A stretch of DNA of 31,492 nucleotides from Yinghuangia elevatio (GCF_040649515.1 NZ_JBEZFP010000111.1:1-31492); one strand, 5' to 3'. Positions 1 through 8,218 are shown, numbered from the stretch's first letter. Notes: generated by a model not told the origin, from the sequence alone. Translations and numbers: made by a program.

Positions 1-23
1 CGCCGACCGTCGGTCCGTAGCAA

Positions 24-58
24 GGGCCGCCGACCGTCGGCGCACCGGTCGGCGGCCC
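24..58 (-). terminator. Stem-loop downstream of the acyl-CoA dehydrogenase operon
   Basis: A perfect 13-bp inverted repeat (24-36 GGGCCGCCGACCG with 46-58 CGGTCGGCGGCCC, 9-nt loop) lies 14 bp past the stop codon of the minus-strand operon that ends at 73. There is no clear T-run, which is usual for actinomycete terminators. A further copy of the CCGACCGTCGG core occurs at 3-13. Confidence 0.65.
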
Positions 59-72
59 TGTCGGCTCAGGGC

Positions 73-1212
73 TCAGTCCGTCGCCGGCAGCCCCACCAAC
101 GTGCCCAGCCGGGCGCGGTGCCGGTCGGCGGTCCCCATGAGCAGCGCCGCGCTCATCGCGCGCTTCAGGTACAGGTGCGCGGGGTGCTCCCAGGTGAACC
201 CGATGCCGCCGTGCATCTGGACGCATTCCTCGGCGGCGTGCACCGCGACGTCGCCGCAGTACGACTGGGCCAGCGAGGCGGCCACCTCGGCGTCGTCGGA
301 CCCCTCGGCGACCGCGGCCGCCGCGTACCGTGCGGTCGCGCGCGCCGCGGCGATGTCGGCCCACAGGTCCGCGGCACGGTGCCGCAGCGCCTGGTACGAG
401 CCGATCGGGCGCCCGAACTGGTGCCGCACCTTCAGGTACCCGATCGCCTCCTCCAACGCCCTTTCCGCGACCCCCAGTTGCTCCGAAGCCAGCAGGGCCG
501 CGCCGACCACCAGGGCCTCTTGCAGGGCCTCCGCGGCCTCGCCCGGCGCCGCGGCGATCGACGCGGAGACGCCGTCCAGCGTCAGCGTGCCGATCGGCCG
601 CGTCGCGTCCAGCGTCGTGATGCGCGAGCGGGTGAAGCCGGTCGCCGAGCCGTCGACGAGGGCCAGGTACGGCGCCCCGTCCACCACCACCGGGACCACG
701 AACAGGTCCGCCCGGTCCACCGCCAGCACGCTGGTGACGGCGCCGGTCAGCAGCAGCCGGTCGCCGTCGGGGGCGCCGGTCACGGACAGCGGGAAGTCCG
801 AGCCGGGGGTGGTCGTCGCCGGAACGGCCAGCGTACCCACGCGGGATCCGCTGGCCAGCGCGCGCAGCGCCTCGTCGCGCGCCTCGCCCGCCGGTGCCGC
901 GACGAGCGCCGAAGTCGCCAGCACGGCACTCGCGAAGAACGGCACGGGCGCGACGGCACGCGCCAACTCCTCCAAGGCCACCCCGACTTCGCGCGCGGTC
1001 GCACCCGCGCCGCCCAGCTCGTCGGGCACCAGCAGTCCGGCCAGGCCGAGTTCGGCCGCCACGGCCTTCCACAGCGCGTCGTCGTACGGCTCTTGCGAGT
1101 CGACACGTGCCAGCACGTCGTTCCACGAACACCGGTCCGCCAGAAGGCCCCTCAGGGTGGCGCGGAGGTCTTCCTCGACGTCCGAGTACAGCAGCGCGGG
1201 GATCGCGGTCAC
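73..1212 (-). CDS. Acyl-CoA dehydrogenase family protein (probable non-catalytic partner subunit)
   Basis: 379 aa, the usual length for the flavin-dependent acyl-CoA dehydrogenase fold. Visible family signatures are the RHQFGRPIGSYQALRH segment of the C-terminal helical domain and the VQMHGGIGFTWEHPAHLYLKR segment near the end, which normally contacts FAD across the dimer. The EGGT/EGT segment that carries the catalytic glutamate in one major class is not seen here, and the middle beta domain is weakly conserved. It overlaps the upstream dehydrogenase gene by 4 nt, so the two are translationally coupled. In mycobacterial steroid side-chain breakdown such unequal pairs form alpha2beta2 enzymes (ChsE-type FadE pairs) with one active subunit type. 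By inference this is the partner subunit. The substrate is unknown. The GTG start at 1212 is taken because it gives the coupling. Confidence 0.88.
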   Translation of the reverse strand: MTAIPALLYSDVEEDLRATLRGLLADRCSWNDVLARVDSQEPYDDALWKAVAAELGLAGLLVPDELGGAGATAREVGVALEELARAVAPVPFFASAVLATSALVAAPAGEARDEALRALASGSRVGTLAVPATTTPGSDFPLSVTGAPDGDRLLLTGAVTSVLAVDRADLFVVPVVVDGAPYLALVDGSATGFTRSRITTLDATRPIGTLTLDGVSASIAAAPGEAAEALQEALVVGAALLASEQLGVAERALEEAIGYLKVRHQFGRPIGSYQALRHRAADLWADIAAARATARYAAAAVAEGSDDAEVAASLAQSYCGDVAVHAAEECVQMHGGIGFTWEHPAHLYLKRAMSAALLMGTADRHRARLGTLVGLPATD

Positions 1213-2417
1213 CGGGGGATCTCCTTCCAGGGCAGCTTCGTGTCGGTACGCGGCTCGCGCGGCAGCTCCAGGACCCGGTCGGCGATCACGCCGCGCAGGA
1301 TCTCCGACGTGCCGCCCTCGATGGAATTGCCCTTGGCCCGCAGGTAGTAGTAGCCGGCCGAGCGGCCGCCGTCCGAACCGCCGAGGTCCACCCGGCGCAT
1401 CGACCAGTCGTCGTACGTCAGGCCCTCCTCACCGGTCAGTTCCAGCCACAGCCGCGTCGTGTCCTGGTTGATCCGGGCGAACGACATCTTGGCCGCGGAA
1501 CCCTCCGGCCCCGGCTTGCCCGCCGCGAGCTGCTGCCGGATCCGCTCGTTGGCGAGCCGCGCGACCTCGGCCTCGACCCACGCCCGCATCACCCGGTCGT
1601 GCAGGCCGCCGGTGCGCACCTCGGGACGCTCGCGCCACAGCGCGGCGACCGGGCCGATCGCGCCGCCCTCGCGCGGCGACTCGCCGCCGCCGATCGCCAC
1701 CCGCTCGTTCATCAGCGTGGTGTTCGACACCGCCCAGCCCTTGCCCACCTCGTCGGCGCGCATCGTGTCGGGGATGCGTACGTCGGTCAGGAAGACCTCG
1801 TTGAACTCCGCCTGCCCGGTGGCCTGCCGCAACGGCCGCACCTCGACGCCCGGCAGCGTCATGTCCAGGAAGAAGTACGTCAGGCCCTGGTGCTTGGGCA
1901 GGTCCGGATCGGTCCGGGCGAGCAGCATCGCCCAGCGCGACTTGTGCGCGAACGACGTCCACACCTTCTGGCCGTTGACGACCCAGTCCTCGCCGTCGCG
2001 CACCGCGCGCGTCGCGAGCCCCGCCAGGTCGGAGCCGGCGCCAGGCTCGCTGAACAGCTGGCACCAGACCTCCTCGCCGGTCCACAGCGGCCGCAGCAGG
2101 CGCGTGCGCTGCTCCTCCGTACCGTGCACGGCGACGGTCGGCGCGCCCATGCCGAGTCCGATCGGATTGCGGAACGGGTTGGCCGGTTTCGCACCCGCGG
2201 CGGCGAGCTCCCGCTCGACCACCTGCTGCAGCGCGCGGGGCGCGGCGAGACCGCCGCAGCCGACCGGGAAGTGCACCCAGGCGAGACCGGCGTCGAACCG
2301 GTGCCCGAGGAATTCGACGGGGTCGGTCGTGGCCGGGTCGTGAGCCTTCGCCAGCTCCCGGACCCGGGAGCGGATCTCCTCCGCGGTGACGACGGTGGAC
2401 CCAGTGTTGTCGGGCAA
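1209..2417 (-). CDS. Acyl-CoA dehydrogenase (catalytic subunit candidate)
   Basis: 402 aa. It should oxidise an acyl-CoA to the trans-2-enoyl-CoA using FAD, passing electrons to electron-transfer flavoprotein in the cytoplasm. It shows the FAD/substrate segment FSEPGAGSDLAGLATRA (about residues 115-131), VNGQKVWTSFAHKSRWAMLLART, and a C-terminal IEGGTSEILRGVIADRVL block whose Glu is at the position of the catalytic base in many family members. The start is a TTG at 2417, supported by a strong GGAGG 9 nt upstream. An ATG alternative is not available nearby. It is first in a two-gene operon with the smaller dehydrogenase, and is divergent from an acyl-CoA ligase 273 bp away. The pairing suggests a heteromeric FadE-type enzyme. 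The natural substrate could be a fatty acid, sterol side chain or other branched acyl group. Confidence 0.92.
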   Translation of the reverse strand: MPDNTGSTVVTAEEIRSRVRELAKAHDPATTDPVEFLGHRFDAGLAWVHFPVGCGGLAAPRALQQVVERELAAAGAKPANPFRNPIGLGMGAPTVAVHGTEEQRTRLLRPLWTGEEVWCQLFSEPGAGSDLAGLATRAVRDGEDWVVNGQKVWTSFAHKSRWAMLLARTDPDLPKHQGLTYFFLDMTLPGVEVRPLRQATGQAEFNEVFLTDVRIPDTMRADEVGKGWAVSNTTLMNERVAIGGGESPREGGAIGPVAALWRERPEVRTGGLHDRVMRAWVEAEVARLANERIRQQLAAGKPGPEGSAAKMSFARINQDTTRLWLELTGEEGLTYDDWSMRRVDLGGSDGGRSAGYYYLRAKGNSIEGGTSEILRGVIADRVLELPREPRTDTKLPWKEIPR

Positions 2418-2690
2418 GGTGTCGCGCCTCCTTCGTCCACAATTACTGACTGTGCGTCAACAACAGTCCGCACGCCGATGCTAGGTACACAGATCAACGA
2501 GCGGAAGGGTGCGCGGGACCGCCGCGCGCCACGAGTGGGCGCGGGAGTTGGACGGCCGCGTCCCGCACGGCTCCGCGACGCGGTACGCTCCACGTCCACT
2601 GCGCATGGCACCGGTACGTCGATACATCGAGTTACATCGATCCCGCACGGTCCCGAAGACGATCCGGGCCGTGTTCCGTGAGGACAACCA
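2418..2690. promoter_or_regulatory. Divergent control region with short repeats
   Basis: This 273-bp gap separates the divergent dehydrogenase operon and ligase gene and must hold both promoters. It contains an inverted repeat TCGAT-AC-ATCGA at 2619-2630 followed by a second ACATCGA at 2634-2640 (10-bp direct repeat), about 50 bp before the ligase start. On the other side is TGAC-TGTGC-GTCA at 2447-2459, about 30 bp before the dehydrogenase start. Either could be an operator for a TetR- or GntR-type acyl-CoA-responsive regulator, but no regulator gene is present in the window. The assignment is tentative. Confidence 0.35.
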
Positions 2691-4550
2691 GTGACGACTC
2701 CCAGCACGGGCGCCACCGGCGGAGCCGCCCTTCTCGACACGCTCGCCGCCGAGCTCGCCGTCGACGGCGAACCGGTGACCGAGGCACTCGACGCGTGGTC
2801 GGTCCGCACCCCAATGCGGGTCTTCATCCACTATGGCGAGCACGGACTCGACCTCAGCTACGCCGAGGCCCGCCGGGCGACCGACACCATCGCGGGCAAT
2901 CTGGAGGCCATCGGCGTCCGCCGCGGCGACCGCGTCGCGGTGCACTGCCGCAGCCCGTACGCCGCGGCCCTGTGGATGTTCGGCATCTGGAAGGCCGGCG
3001 GCATCTTCTGCCCCGTCGACCCCGACCTCGGCGGCGAACTGCTGCTCGCGCAGCTGACCACCATCGGCGCCGCGCTCATCGTCACCGAGCGCGCCGGACT
3101 GCCCGCACTCGAACTGGTACGCAGGCACCTGCCGTACGCCCCGCGCGTGACCGTCCACGACTCGGTCGGCATCCCGCCCGCACACGAGTTCCCCGAGGTC
3201 CCGTACTCCCGCTTCCTGGCCCGCGCGCTGCCGCCGCAGGTCGGCTCCGGGCCCGACGACATCGCGGCGATCCTGCACACCCCCGGCAACACCGGCCGCC
3301 CCAAGGCCGTCGTGCTGTGCCACCGCTGGGTCGCGCAGTCGACGTTCCTGCTGCGGCGCCTGACGACTCCCGACGACGTGGTCTACAACGACTTGCCGCT
3401 GCACACCATGCTCGGCGCGTTCGCCGGGGTCGCGCGCGCGGCCTGGACCGGGTCGACGGTGACGTTGTGGGACCGGTTCCACCCCGGCGAGTTCTGGGGG
3501 CGGGTCACGGCGACGGGGGCCAGCACGGCGGTGCTCACGGACGCCGCCGTACCGTGGCTCACCAGCGCCCCCGAGCGCCCCGGCGACGCGCTGAACCCGC
3601 TGGCCAAGGTCTGGCTGCACCCGCTGCCCGCGACGCACGCCGACTTCGCGCGGCGGTTCGGCATCGACTTCGTGGTGGCGGCGTACGGCCAGATCGAGTC
3701 GGGCATGCCGGCCGCCGCCGTCATCGAGGAGATGCGCGACGGCGAGGGCACCCCGCCCGCGTTGCAGCGCGGGCTCACGCACGAACAGGTGACCCGCGTG
3801 TGCGCGCACTACCGCGTGCCGGTCGTGCCCGCCCACGCGGTGCCGCGCAAGGGGCTCCTGGGCGCCCCGCTGCCCTTCCTCGACGTCGCGATCCTCGACG
3901 AGTACGACCGGCGCGTGCCGCCCGGCACCGTCGGCCAGTTGGCGGTGCGCCCGCACCTGTCGGGCCTCGTCGTGCAGGAGTACCTCGGCGACCCGCTCAC
4001 CACGGCCGAGGCGATGCGAAATCTGTGGCTGCACACAGGGGACGCGGTGGTGCGCGACCCCGAGGACGGGATGATCCACTTCGTGGACCGCGTGCAGGAC
4101 CGGATCCGCATGCGGGGCGAGAACATCTCCGCGTACCACATCGAGGACCTGGTCAACCAGCATCCGGACATCACCATCTGCGCGGTGTTCGGCGTGCCGC
4201 TCAGCGGCCGCCAGGACGACGAGATCGTGCTGTACGTCGAGCCCGACCCCGGCCGCCTGCTGGAGCCGGAGGCCTTGCACGCGTGGTGCGCGCAGTCGCT
4301 GCCGCCGTACATGCGGCCCGCGCACGTGCGCGTCGTCATCCGCATGCCGCGCACCCCGAACCACCGCGTCGAGAAGCACCGCCTGCGACGGCACTTCCTG
4401 GGGCTGGCCGACCCGGCCGGGCTGATCGTCGAGCAGACGCGCCCGCCCGCCGCGCCGACGGCCAGGGCGGCACTGCCCTCGGGACAGCGCGGGATCGGAG
4501 CGGGGTTCGGCCCGGCGGCGCTTCCGCCGGGGGCGGGCGTCGAGAACTGA
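2691..4550 (+). CDS. ATP-dependent acyl-CoA ligase / AMP-binding enzyme
   Basis: 619 aa member of the adenylate-forming (ANL) superfamily. It should activate a carboxylic acid to an acyl-AMP and then to the CoA thioester. Motifs in order: a variant phosphate-binding loop HTPGNTGRPKAVV near residues 196-209 (the usual form is TSGTTGxPK), YGQIESGMP near 332 (adenine site), LHTGD near 447, the hinge/A8 motif DRVQDRIRMRGENIS near 466-480, and the C-terminal lysine in TPNHRVEKHRLRR near 555-567. The last ~60 residues are an Ala/Pro-rich tail beyond the usual fold. The sequence most resembles crotonobetaine/carnitine-CoA-ligase-like or FadD-type enzymes, but the substrate cannot be read. The GTG start has GAGGA 6-8 nt upstream. 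It is divergent from two acyl-CoA dehydrogenase genes, which suggests a shared pathway. Confidence 0.9.
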   Translation: MTTPSTGATGGAALLDTLAAELAVDGEPVTEALDAWSVRTPMRVFIHYGEHGLDLSYAEARRATDTIAGNLEAIGVRRGDRVAVHCRSPYAAALWMFGIWKAGGIFCPVDPDLGGELLLAQLTTIGAALIVTERAGLPALELVRRHLPYAPRVTVHDSVGIPPAHEFPEVPYSRFLARALPPQVGSGPDDIAAILHTPGNTGRPKAVVLCHRWVAQSTFLLRRLTTPDDVVYNDLPLHTMLGAFAGVARAAWTGSTVTLWDRFHPGEFWGRVTATGASTAVLTDAAVPWLTSAPERPGDALNPLAKVWLHPLPATHADFARRFGIDFVVAAYGQIESGMPAAAVIEEMRDGEGTPPALQRGLTHEQVTRVCAHYRVPVVPAHAVPRKGLLGAPLPFLDVAILDEYDRRVPPGTVGQLAVRPHLSGLVVQEYLGDPLTTAEAMRNLWLHTGDAVVRDPEDGMIHFVDRVQDRIRMRGENISAYHIEDLVNQHPDITICAVFGVPLSGRQDDEIVLYVEPDPGRLLEPEALHAWCAQSLPPYMRPAHVRVVIRMPRTPNHRVEKHRLRRHFLGLADPAGLIVEQTRPPAAPTARAALPSGQRGIGAGFGPAALPPGAGVEN

Positions 4551-4735
4551 GGGCGTTTCGTTCGGGCTGTTCGGTTCGGGTTGTTCCGTTCGGGTTGTCG
4601 TGACTGGGTTGTCGTGACTGGGCTGTCCTGATCGGGCTGTCGTGATCGGTTGTCTCGCTCGGGCGGTCTCGTTGATTCGGCTGTCTCGTTCGTGACGTCG
4701 CGTTCGGGTTGTCTCGATCGGGCGGTGTCAGGCGG
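4551..4735. repeat. Degenerate 14-bp tandem array starting at a stop codon
   Basis: About twelve units follow the ligase stop codon without a gap. Clean units include GGGCTGTTCGGTTC (4564), GGGTTGTTCCGTTC (4578), GGGTTGTCGTGACT twice (4592, 4606), GGGCTGTCCTGATC (4620), GGGCTGTCGTGATC (4634) and GGGTTGTCTCGATC (4706). Some units are 13 or 17 bp long. The core is GGGYTGTC. No open frame with normal codon bias runs through it. The remainder to the next start (4736-4853) holds only the ribosome binding site of the next gene. Confidence 0.85.
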
Positions 4736-4853
4736 GCTCGCGGGTATCCCGGCGCTGAGCGGGTAGGCGCTGATCCGCACGGACCTGCCGGGCGTACCCG
4801 CGTGTCGGCTCGGTCCCGGACCGGTCCCGAACCGACGCGAGGGAGCACCTGCC

Positions 4854-5720
4854 ATGGGCACGACAAGCGGCAGCGGCCCGCGCCACCGCCGGATGGCGGG
4901 GGCCGACGCGGAGCGCGGCAAGGGCGGGTTCGGCTTCGGATTCCTGGTGTTCCTGGGCCTGATCCTGGTGGCCGCCGGCATCATCGGCCTGCTGTACGTC
5001 GGACTGGCGACGCTGACCACGATGGTCCTGTTCGCGTGGCTGCTGCTCGTCGGCGGCATCGTCGGACTGTTCCAGGCGATCCAGTCCCGCAAGGAGGCCA
5101 GTGCGTTCTGGCTGACCGTCGCGGTGGCGGCGCTCAACATCGCGGCGGGCGTCGTCCTGCTGCGGCGCCCGGACGTCGCCGCGGCGGCGCTCACGCTGTT
5201 CGTGGCGTTCCTGCTGCTGACCGCGGGGCTGTTCCGTGTCGTCGGCGGCATCGCGAGTATGTCCGCCCGCATGACGTGGACGATCGTCGTCGGCGTCATC
5301 GACCTCGGTCTCGGACTCCTCGTGCTCTCCGAGTGGCCGAGCAGCAGCCGGTACGCCATCGGCACCTTCATCTCGCTCGCCCTGCTGTTCGACGGCCTCA
5401 GCATGATGAGCCTCGGCATCGCCGGGCGCCGCATCGTGGGGATGGTCCGGGAGGCGGACGCCGAGACCGCCGGAGGCACGGCCGCCGGCGCGGCGGCGGC
5501 GTCCGTGGACCCCGCGGGTGGTCCAGTGGGCACCACACCGCGTGATGCGGACATAGAGGCCGAGTCGGAGGAACTCGCGGGCGGCGCCGCATGGCGCGAC
5601 GGTCCCGGCGAGACGAACGGCGGCGACGCGTCGACCGCTGAATGGGCCGCCGACAAGGGGCCTGACACGCTGCGCAGGTCGCTCCACAAGGGTGGCGACG
5701 GCGAGGGCGCGTCGCGCTGA
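4854..5720 (+). CDS. DUF308 / HdeD-like multi-pass membrane protein with long acidic tail
   Basis: 288 aa. About six hydrophobic segments lie between residues ~24 and ~200 (for example FGFLVFLGLILVAAGIIGLLYVGL and TMVLFAWLLLVGGIVGLFQAI), arranged as pairs of short helices as in the DUF308/HdeD family, which is linked to acid resistance in enterobacteria. The function in actinomycetes is not established. The N-terminus (residues 1-22) is polar and cytoplasmic-looking. The last ~80 residues are Gly/Ala/Glu/Asp-rich and probably disordered, which is longer than typical HdeD. The ATG is preceded by GAGGGAG. The gene stands alone, with tandem repeats on both sides and a strong terminator downstream at 5927-5969. 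Confidence 0.85.
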   Translation: MGTTSGSGPRHRRMAGADAERGKGGFGFGFLVFLGLILVAAGIIGLLYVGLATLTTMVLFAWLLLVGGIVGLFQAIQSRKEASAFWLTVAVAALNIAAGVVLLRRPDVAAAALTLFVAFLLLTAGLFRVVGGIASMSARMTWTIVVGVIDLGLGLLVLSEWPSSSRYAIGTFISLALLFDGLSMMSLGIAGRRIVGMVREADAETAGGTAAGAAAASVDPAGGPVGTTPRDADIEAESEELAGGAAWRDGPGETNGGDASTAEWAADKGPDTLRRSLHKGGDGEGASR

Positions 5721-5733
5721 CACACTGGCCGCC

Positions 5734-5781
5734 GGTCGCCTGGTCACCCGCTCGCCCGGTTGCTCGGTTGCCTGGTCGCCC
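5734..5781. repeat. Degenerate 8-bp tandem repeat after the DUF308 gene
   Basis: Six consecutive 8-bp units, GGTCGCCT, GGTCACCC, GCTCGCCC, GGTTGCTC, GGTTGCCT and GGTCGCCC, start 13 bp after the stop codon at 5720. The rest of the 5721-6076 gap holds the terminator at 5927-5969 and no convincing gene. Confidence 0.7.
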
Positions 5782-5926
5782 GTGATCGCCCCGGCCCACC
5801 GGTTTCCCGGCTCCGTGTCGGAAAACTCCAATACCCCGCGGACCGGACCTGGCAGCGTGTGTGCCTGCCCGTGAACACAGGCCGCGGAATCCGCCCGGCC
5901 CCGAACCATGCACCGGGCTCCGCGCC

Positions 5927-5969
5927 GAGGACCCCCCACCCGTGAGAGCGCCCCGGGTGGGGGGTCCTC
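5927..5969 (+). terminator. Strong factor-independent-type stem-loop
   Basis: A perfect 15-bp inverted repeat (5927-5941 GAGGACCCCCCACCC with 5955-5969 GGGTGGGGGGTCCTC) encloses a 13-nt loop. It lies about 200 bp after the DUF308 gene and about 110 bp before the next plus-strand gene, so it probably ends the DUF308 transcript. Confidence 0.8.
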
Positions 5970-6076
5970 ACTCGTGAGCGGCCGTACGCCTGTCGGCCCG
6001 CGTCCGTCGGCCCGCCCCCGTCAGCCCGCGCCTGCGGTCGGCTCCTGCGGCGCGTGCCGACGGGCACAATGAGCGG

Positions 6077-6565
6077 ATGTTGATCAGGGAAGCGACCGAC
6101 GAGGACTGGGCCGGGATCAGGCCGTTCTTCCGGGCGATCGTCGCGGCGGGGGAGACGTTTCCGTACGCGCTCGACCTCGACTCCGACGCGGCCCGCGCCA
6201 TTTGGTACTCGGCGGCGCCGAACCGCACCGTCGTGGCCCTCGACGACGACGGCACGATCGTCGGCACCGGCAAGATGAACAACAACCGGGACGGCAACGG
6301 CTCCCACGTCGCCAGCGCCAGCTACATGGTCGATCCGGCACACGCCGGACGCGGCATCGGGCGCGCGCTGTGCGAGTACTCGATCGCCTGGGCCCGCGAC
6401 GCCGGCTTCCGCGCGATGCAGTTCAACGCCGTCGTCGAGACCAACGTGCACGCCGTGAACCTGTACCGTTCGCTCGGCTTCGAGATCGTCGGCACCGTCC
6501 CCGAGGCGTTCCGGCACCCGCGCGAGGGTTACGTCGGGCTGCACATCATGCACCGGTATCTGTGA
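6077..6565 (+). CDS. GNAT family N-acetyltransferase
   Basis: 162 aa, a complete single GNAT domain that transfers an acetyl group from acetyl-CoA to an unknown amine. The acetyl-CoA pyrophosphate-binding loop is HAGRGIGRALCEY (about residues 92-104). It is preceded by the central strand ASYMVDPAH and followed by ETNVHAVNLYRSLGFEIVGTVPEAF, typical of motif B. The ATG at 6077 lacks a good Shine-Dalgarno. A CACAAT -10-like box lies at 6065-6070, which would put the transcript start at or near the ATG, so leaderless expression is plausible. The substrate cannot be deduced. Confidence 0.9.
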   Translation: MLIREATDEDWAGIRPFFRAIVAAGETFPYALDLDSDAARAIWYSAAPNRTVVALDDDGTIVGTGKMNNNRDGNGSHVASASYMVDPAHAGRGIGRALCEYSIAWARDAGFRAMQFNAVVETNVHAVNLYRSLGFEIVGTVPEAFRHPREGYVGLHIMHRYL

Positions 6566-6575
6566 CGTGCCATGT

Positions 6576-6620
6576 GCCGCACGGCCACGCGCCGCACGGC
6601 CACGCGCCGCACGGCCACGC
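6576..6620. repeat. 15-bp perfect tandem triplication after the GNAT gene
   Basis: Three exact copies of GCCGCACGGCCACGC (6576-6590, 6591-6605, 6606-6620) with a decayed fourth start 10 bp after the stop codon at 6565. The array lies between convergent genes. Small hairpins at 6678-6691 (GACTC-TCGC-GAGTC) and nearby may end transcription. Confidence 0.85.
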
Positions 6621-6698
6621 GCCGCAAGCCACGAGGCACGTACCACGCGGTCGCGTCGAGTCAGGTGAGCCCGACCGACTCTCGCGAGTCCGGGGACT

Positions 6699-7535
6699 TC
6701 AGCCCCCGGCCTCGGGACGGCGCAGCGGCTGCTGGAGTTCGGTGACCCACTTGTCCGGGTCGTCGGGGCATTCGAGGTAGAGCTCGCGCGTGTAGCCCAC
6801 CGCCTCGCGCTCGTTGGCGTCGAGCCAGTGCGCCAGCATCTGCCCGGTCGTCGTGACGGCGTCCATCGATCCGTGGTGCACGATCGCGGCGGCTTCCTCG
6901 ACGGCCGGGAGGTCGACCACGGTGAAAGCTGCGGTCGTGGTGACCTCGGGCCCGACCACCATGCCCGCGTGCACGACGACCGCCTCGCCACCGCCGTCCG
7001 GGACCGCCTCGTAGTAGGCCAGCCCCGGGCCGAAGCCGACGCCGGCGGCCTCGAGGCGGCGGCACAGTTCCTCGTACAGGGGCTGGATCACCGGACCGAT
7101 GTGCTCCGGCTCGTACCCCTCGGCCACCGCGCCGAGTTCGGCGACCCGGATGACGGGCAGCGGCTTGACGACGACGTCCTGTGCGGGCATGCGTCCCTCG
7201 CTCTCGATCGACCGGAGGCGCGCCTCCACCTGGGCCAGGCGCGCGGCCTCGGCCGCCATCGAGGCGGCGAGTTCGGCCCGGCGCAGGCGCAGCATCCCGC
7301 GCAACTCGGGTACGTCCACCCGCTCGTCGAGGATGGCGCCGACCTGCTGGAGGTTGAAGCCGAGGTCCTTGAGCGCGATGACGCGGTTGAGCCGGGCGAG
7401 TTGCCCGGCCGCGTAGAAGCGGTAGCCGGTGCGCGGATCGACGTGTGCGGGCCGCAGGAGCCCGATCGCGTCGTAGTGCCGCAGCATCCGCACCGACACG
7501 CGGCCGTGCCTGGCGAAATCTCCGATGCTGAACAT
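6699..7535 (-). CDS. MerR family regulator with GyrI-like effector domain
   Basis: 278 aa. Residues 1-70 form a winged MerR DNA-binding domain (FSIGDFARHGRVSVRMLRHYDAIGLLRPAHVDPRTGYRFYAAGQ). A coiled-coil dimerisation helix follows (~residues 75-115), then a GyrI-like/BmrR-type small-molecule binding domain to the end (KPLPVIRVAELGAV, HHGSMDAVTTTGQMLAHWLDANE, GYTRELYLECPDDPDKWVTELQQPL). Such proteins bend a promoter with an over-long spacer when a drug or metabolite binds. The ATG at 7535 has a strong GGGAGG 4-6 nt upstream. A 17-bp dyad at 7555-7571 just upstream is a likely self-operator. It is divergent from a GrpB-family gene, which may be co-controlled. No efflux gene is adjacent. Confidence 0.92.
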   Translation of the reverse strand: MFSIGDFARHGRVSVRMLRHYDAIGLLRPAHVDPRTGYRFYAAGQLARLNRVIALKDLGFNLQQVGAILDERVDVPELRGMLRLRRAELAASMAAEAARLAQVEARLRSIESEGRMPAQDVVVKPLPVIRVAELGAVAEGYEPEHIGPVIQPLYEELCRRLEAAGVGFGPGLAYYEAVPDGGGEAVVVHAGMVVGPEVTTTAAFTVVDLPAVEEAAAIVHHGSMDAVTTTGQMLAHWLDANEREAVGYTRELYLECPDDPDKWVTELQQPLRRPEAGG

Positions 7536-7554
7536 GACGCCTCCCAGTGCACCG

Positions 7555-7571
7555 CCTCACATCGTGTCAGG
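7555..7571. promoter_or_regulatory. Candidate MerR operator
   Basis: The dyad reads on the minus strand CCTGACA-CGA-TGTGAGG, with arms matching at six of seven positions. It lies 20 bp upstream of the MerR start, between it and the divergent gene at 7632. The form resembles the TipAL/MerR-type operator (CCTCACGT..ACGTGAGG). That autoregulation occurs here is an inference. Confidence 0.55.
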
Positions 7572-7631
7572 GTGAAGTAGCCGGGACGAAAATCTTGTGA
7601 CGCTGTCGGCGCGGCCGGATACGTTTCGATC

Positions 7632-8162
7632 ATGGTCGACATGCCGGTGCGCCTTGCCGCACCCGATCCCACGTGGCGCGAGTCCTTCGTCGGGCAGCGG
7701 GAAGACGTCGCCCGCGTGCTGGCCCGGTGGCTGGCCGCGACCGTGCAGCATGTCGGCTCGACGGCCGTCCCGGGGCTGCCCGCCAAGCCGATAGTCGACC
7801 TGATGGCGCCCGTGGTCGTGCTGCCGCGCATCGGGTCCCCCGAACGCGCCGCGATGGTGGACGCGTTGACGGAGGACGGCTGGACGTACTGGTCCGACGA
7901 TCCGCATGCGGCCACGCGCCTGTGGTTCCTGCGGCCGAGTCCGGAGCTGCGTACGCACCACCTCCACGTCGTCGAGTTCGGCGGCCCCCGGGCCCGCGCC
8001 CTGGTGGCGTTCCGGGACGCGCTGACGCGGGATCCGGCTGTGGCCGCCGACTACGCCGATCTCAAGCGGCGGCTCGCGGCCGAGTATCCGGAGGACCGCG
8101 AGGCGTACACCGCCGGCAAGGGCGCGTTCGTCGCCCGGGTCCTCGGCTACACGGTCGACTGA
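7632..8162 (+). CDS. GrpB/UPF0157 family protein (nucleotidyltransferase-like fold)
   Basis: 176 aa, matching the usual ~170-180 aa of the family. The signature is the N-terminal stretch QHVGSTAVPGLPAKPIVDLM (residues ~37-56), where the GS and the PxxD of the family are intact. The histidine/tyrosine-rich core LRTHHLHVVEFGGPRARALVAFRDAL follows. The family is structurally related to nucleotidyltransferases and is sometimes fused to dephospho-CoA kinase. No precise reaction is established. The ATG at 7632 has no clear Shine-Dalgarno. A TTGTGA (7595) and TACGTT (7620) pair could drive a leaderless transcript. It is divergent from the MerR gene. Confidence 0.88.
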   Translation: MVDMPVRLAAPDPTWRESFVGQREDVARVLARWLAATVQHVGSTAVPGLPAKPIVDLMAPVVVLPRIGSPERAAMVDALTEDGWTYWSDDPHAATRLWFLRPSPELRTHHLHVVEFGGPRARALVAFRDALTRDPAVAADYADLKRRLAAEYPEDREAYTAGKGAFVARVLGYTVD

Positions 8163-8218
8163 CCTGAACCGGTTCGTCCGAGCCGGCTGACCTGGTGCCC
8201 GGTACTCGGGACCCACGG

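Noticed and set aside
4551..4735. Possible CRISPR array
   Set aside because: Units are 14 bp, contiguous and degenerate, without spacers, and no cas genes are present.
5744..6991. 415-codon minus-strand frame spanning the GNAT gene
   Set aside because: It is antisense to a clear acetyltransferase and crosses a strong terminator hairpin. Composition is typical of a shadow frame.
8176..8209. Hairpin between the convergent GrpB and GNAT genes
   Set aside because: Only 4-bp CCGG matches were found, too weak to call a terminator.
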